In this document: positions 16,989 to 17,116 of the stretch, piece by piece
Position numbering within the stretch: position 1 is the stretch's first letter
Layout of the letters: the number at the start of each line of letters is the position of its first letter
Origin: Ignavibacteria bacterium
Lineage (GTDB): Bacteria > Bacteroidota > Ignavibacteria > Ignavibacteriales > Melioribacteraceae
Assembly (NCBI GenBank): GCA_027347545.1
Contig: DAIEQT010000500.1
Coordinates: 1-17,116, forward strand
DNA: 17,116 nucleotides
Reading direction: 5' to 3'
The notes under the pieces: model-generated
Seen by the model: only the letters and a program-made list of their open reading frames with translations
The model's database searches: none
What the model was told of the DNA's origin: nothing
Position numbers and translations under genes: made by a program

Positions 16989-17116
16989 TGTCGGGGGCCA
17001 TAAGTATTCCCCAGTAAAAACGAAATAGGTTCATAAGTATTCCTCAGATAGGACCATAAGGTTTCCCCAGTTGAGGTTCAAAAGTATTCCTCAGTCCAGG
17101 GTCATAAGGTTTCCCC
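16989..17116. mobile_element. Partial end of a second insertion sequence, continuing past the window
   Basis: The MFS reading frame stops matching transporter sequence at about 16980-16990, and from TGTCGGGGG (16989) onward the sequence consists largely of repeated units. Multiple short terminal repeats next to a TG tip are typical of IS21-type elements, whose genes would lie to the right of the window. The family is inference, and the exact tip is uncertain by about 10 bases. Confidence 0.45.
16997..17116. repeat. Five tandem-like copies of an approximately 18-bp repeat
   Basis: Copies lie at 16997-17014, 17030-17047, 17053-17070, 17077-17094 and 17101-17116 (cut by the edge). Starts are 33, 23, 24 and 24 bases apart. 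Two subtypes occur: CATAAGTATTCCYCAG (copies 1 and 2, with copy 4 as CAAAAGTATTCCTCAG) and CATAAGGTTTCCCCAG (copies 3 and 5), giving the order A-A-B-A-B. The gaps of 5-15 bases differ between copies. Confidence 0.85.

Noticed and set aside
16989..17034. MNLFRFYW... as the true N-terminus of the MFS gene
   Set aside because: These codons lie within the repeat-rich mobile-element end, so the frame is an accidental read-in to the truncated transporter.
16997..17116. CRISPR array
   Set aside because: Repeats are about 18 bp with gaps of only 5-15 bases, no spacer-sized unique segments, and two alternating repeat types; no cas genes nearby.

Overview
This is a low-GC bacterial chromosomal window. 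The organism is probably a Gram-negative of the Bacteroidota/Ignavibacteriota group. Supporting signs are a beta-rich secreted outer-membrane-type protein, a NapH-like/NrfH/NrfA respiratory operon, SpoIIE-type partner-switching signalling, and non-coding repeats of a style I associate with that group. The taxonomic call is inference; no rRNA or tRNA gene is present.

Layout: 1-111 holds a repeat-like non-coding sequence. 112-2578 (minus strand) encodes a secreted beta-rich protein of unknown function, a DinB-fold protein and a single-domain response regulator. 2579-2980 is non-coding. 2981-4664 is a complete insertion sequence with an IS1182-type DDE transposase and 27-bp terminal inverted repeats, ending 13 bases before the nrfA stop codon. 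4678-7896 (minus) is a tight three-gene operon: a polyferredoxin membrane protein of the NapH type, NrfH and NrfA. It should pass electrons from the quinone pool to periplasmic nitrite and form ammonium. A 172-bp divergent spacer packed with dyad symmetries separates it from a plus-strand pair at 8069-9648 (an unusual iron-sulfur protein and a SAM methyltransferase). An Rrf2-family regulator at 9649-10077 with three conserved cysteines converges on that pair with no spacer and is the natural candidate regulator of the divergent promoter.

10180-10314 is a 135-bp MITE-like element with 24-bp inverted ends and a GC-rich internal hairpin. It lies between an RlpA-like protein gene (10320-10802) and the Rrf2 gene. 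A small secreted protein of unknown function follows at 10872-11195.

11285-16346 (minus) is a signalling operon ending in a good intrinsic terminator: multi-PAS histidine kinase, NtrC-type sigma-54 activator, STAS anti-sigma antagonist, and a receiver-PP2C phosphatase. It links two-component phosphotransfer to partner switching, although no anti-sigma kinase (RsbW/SpoIIAB type) is present here.

The right edge holds the C-terminal half of an MFS transporter gene. It is broken by a one-base frameshift in a run of seven A and cut off at its 5' side by a sequence with five copies of an approximately 18-bp repeat, which looks like the multi-repeat end of a second insertion sequence whose body lies outside the window.
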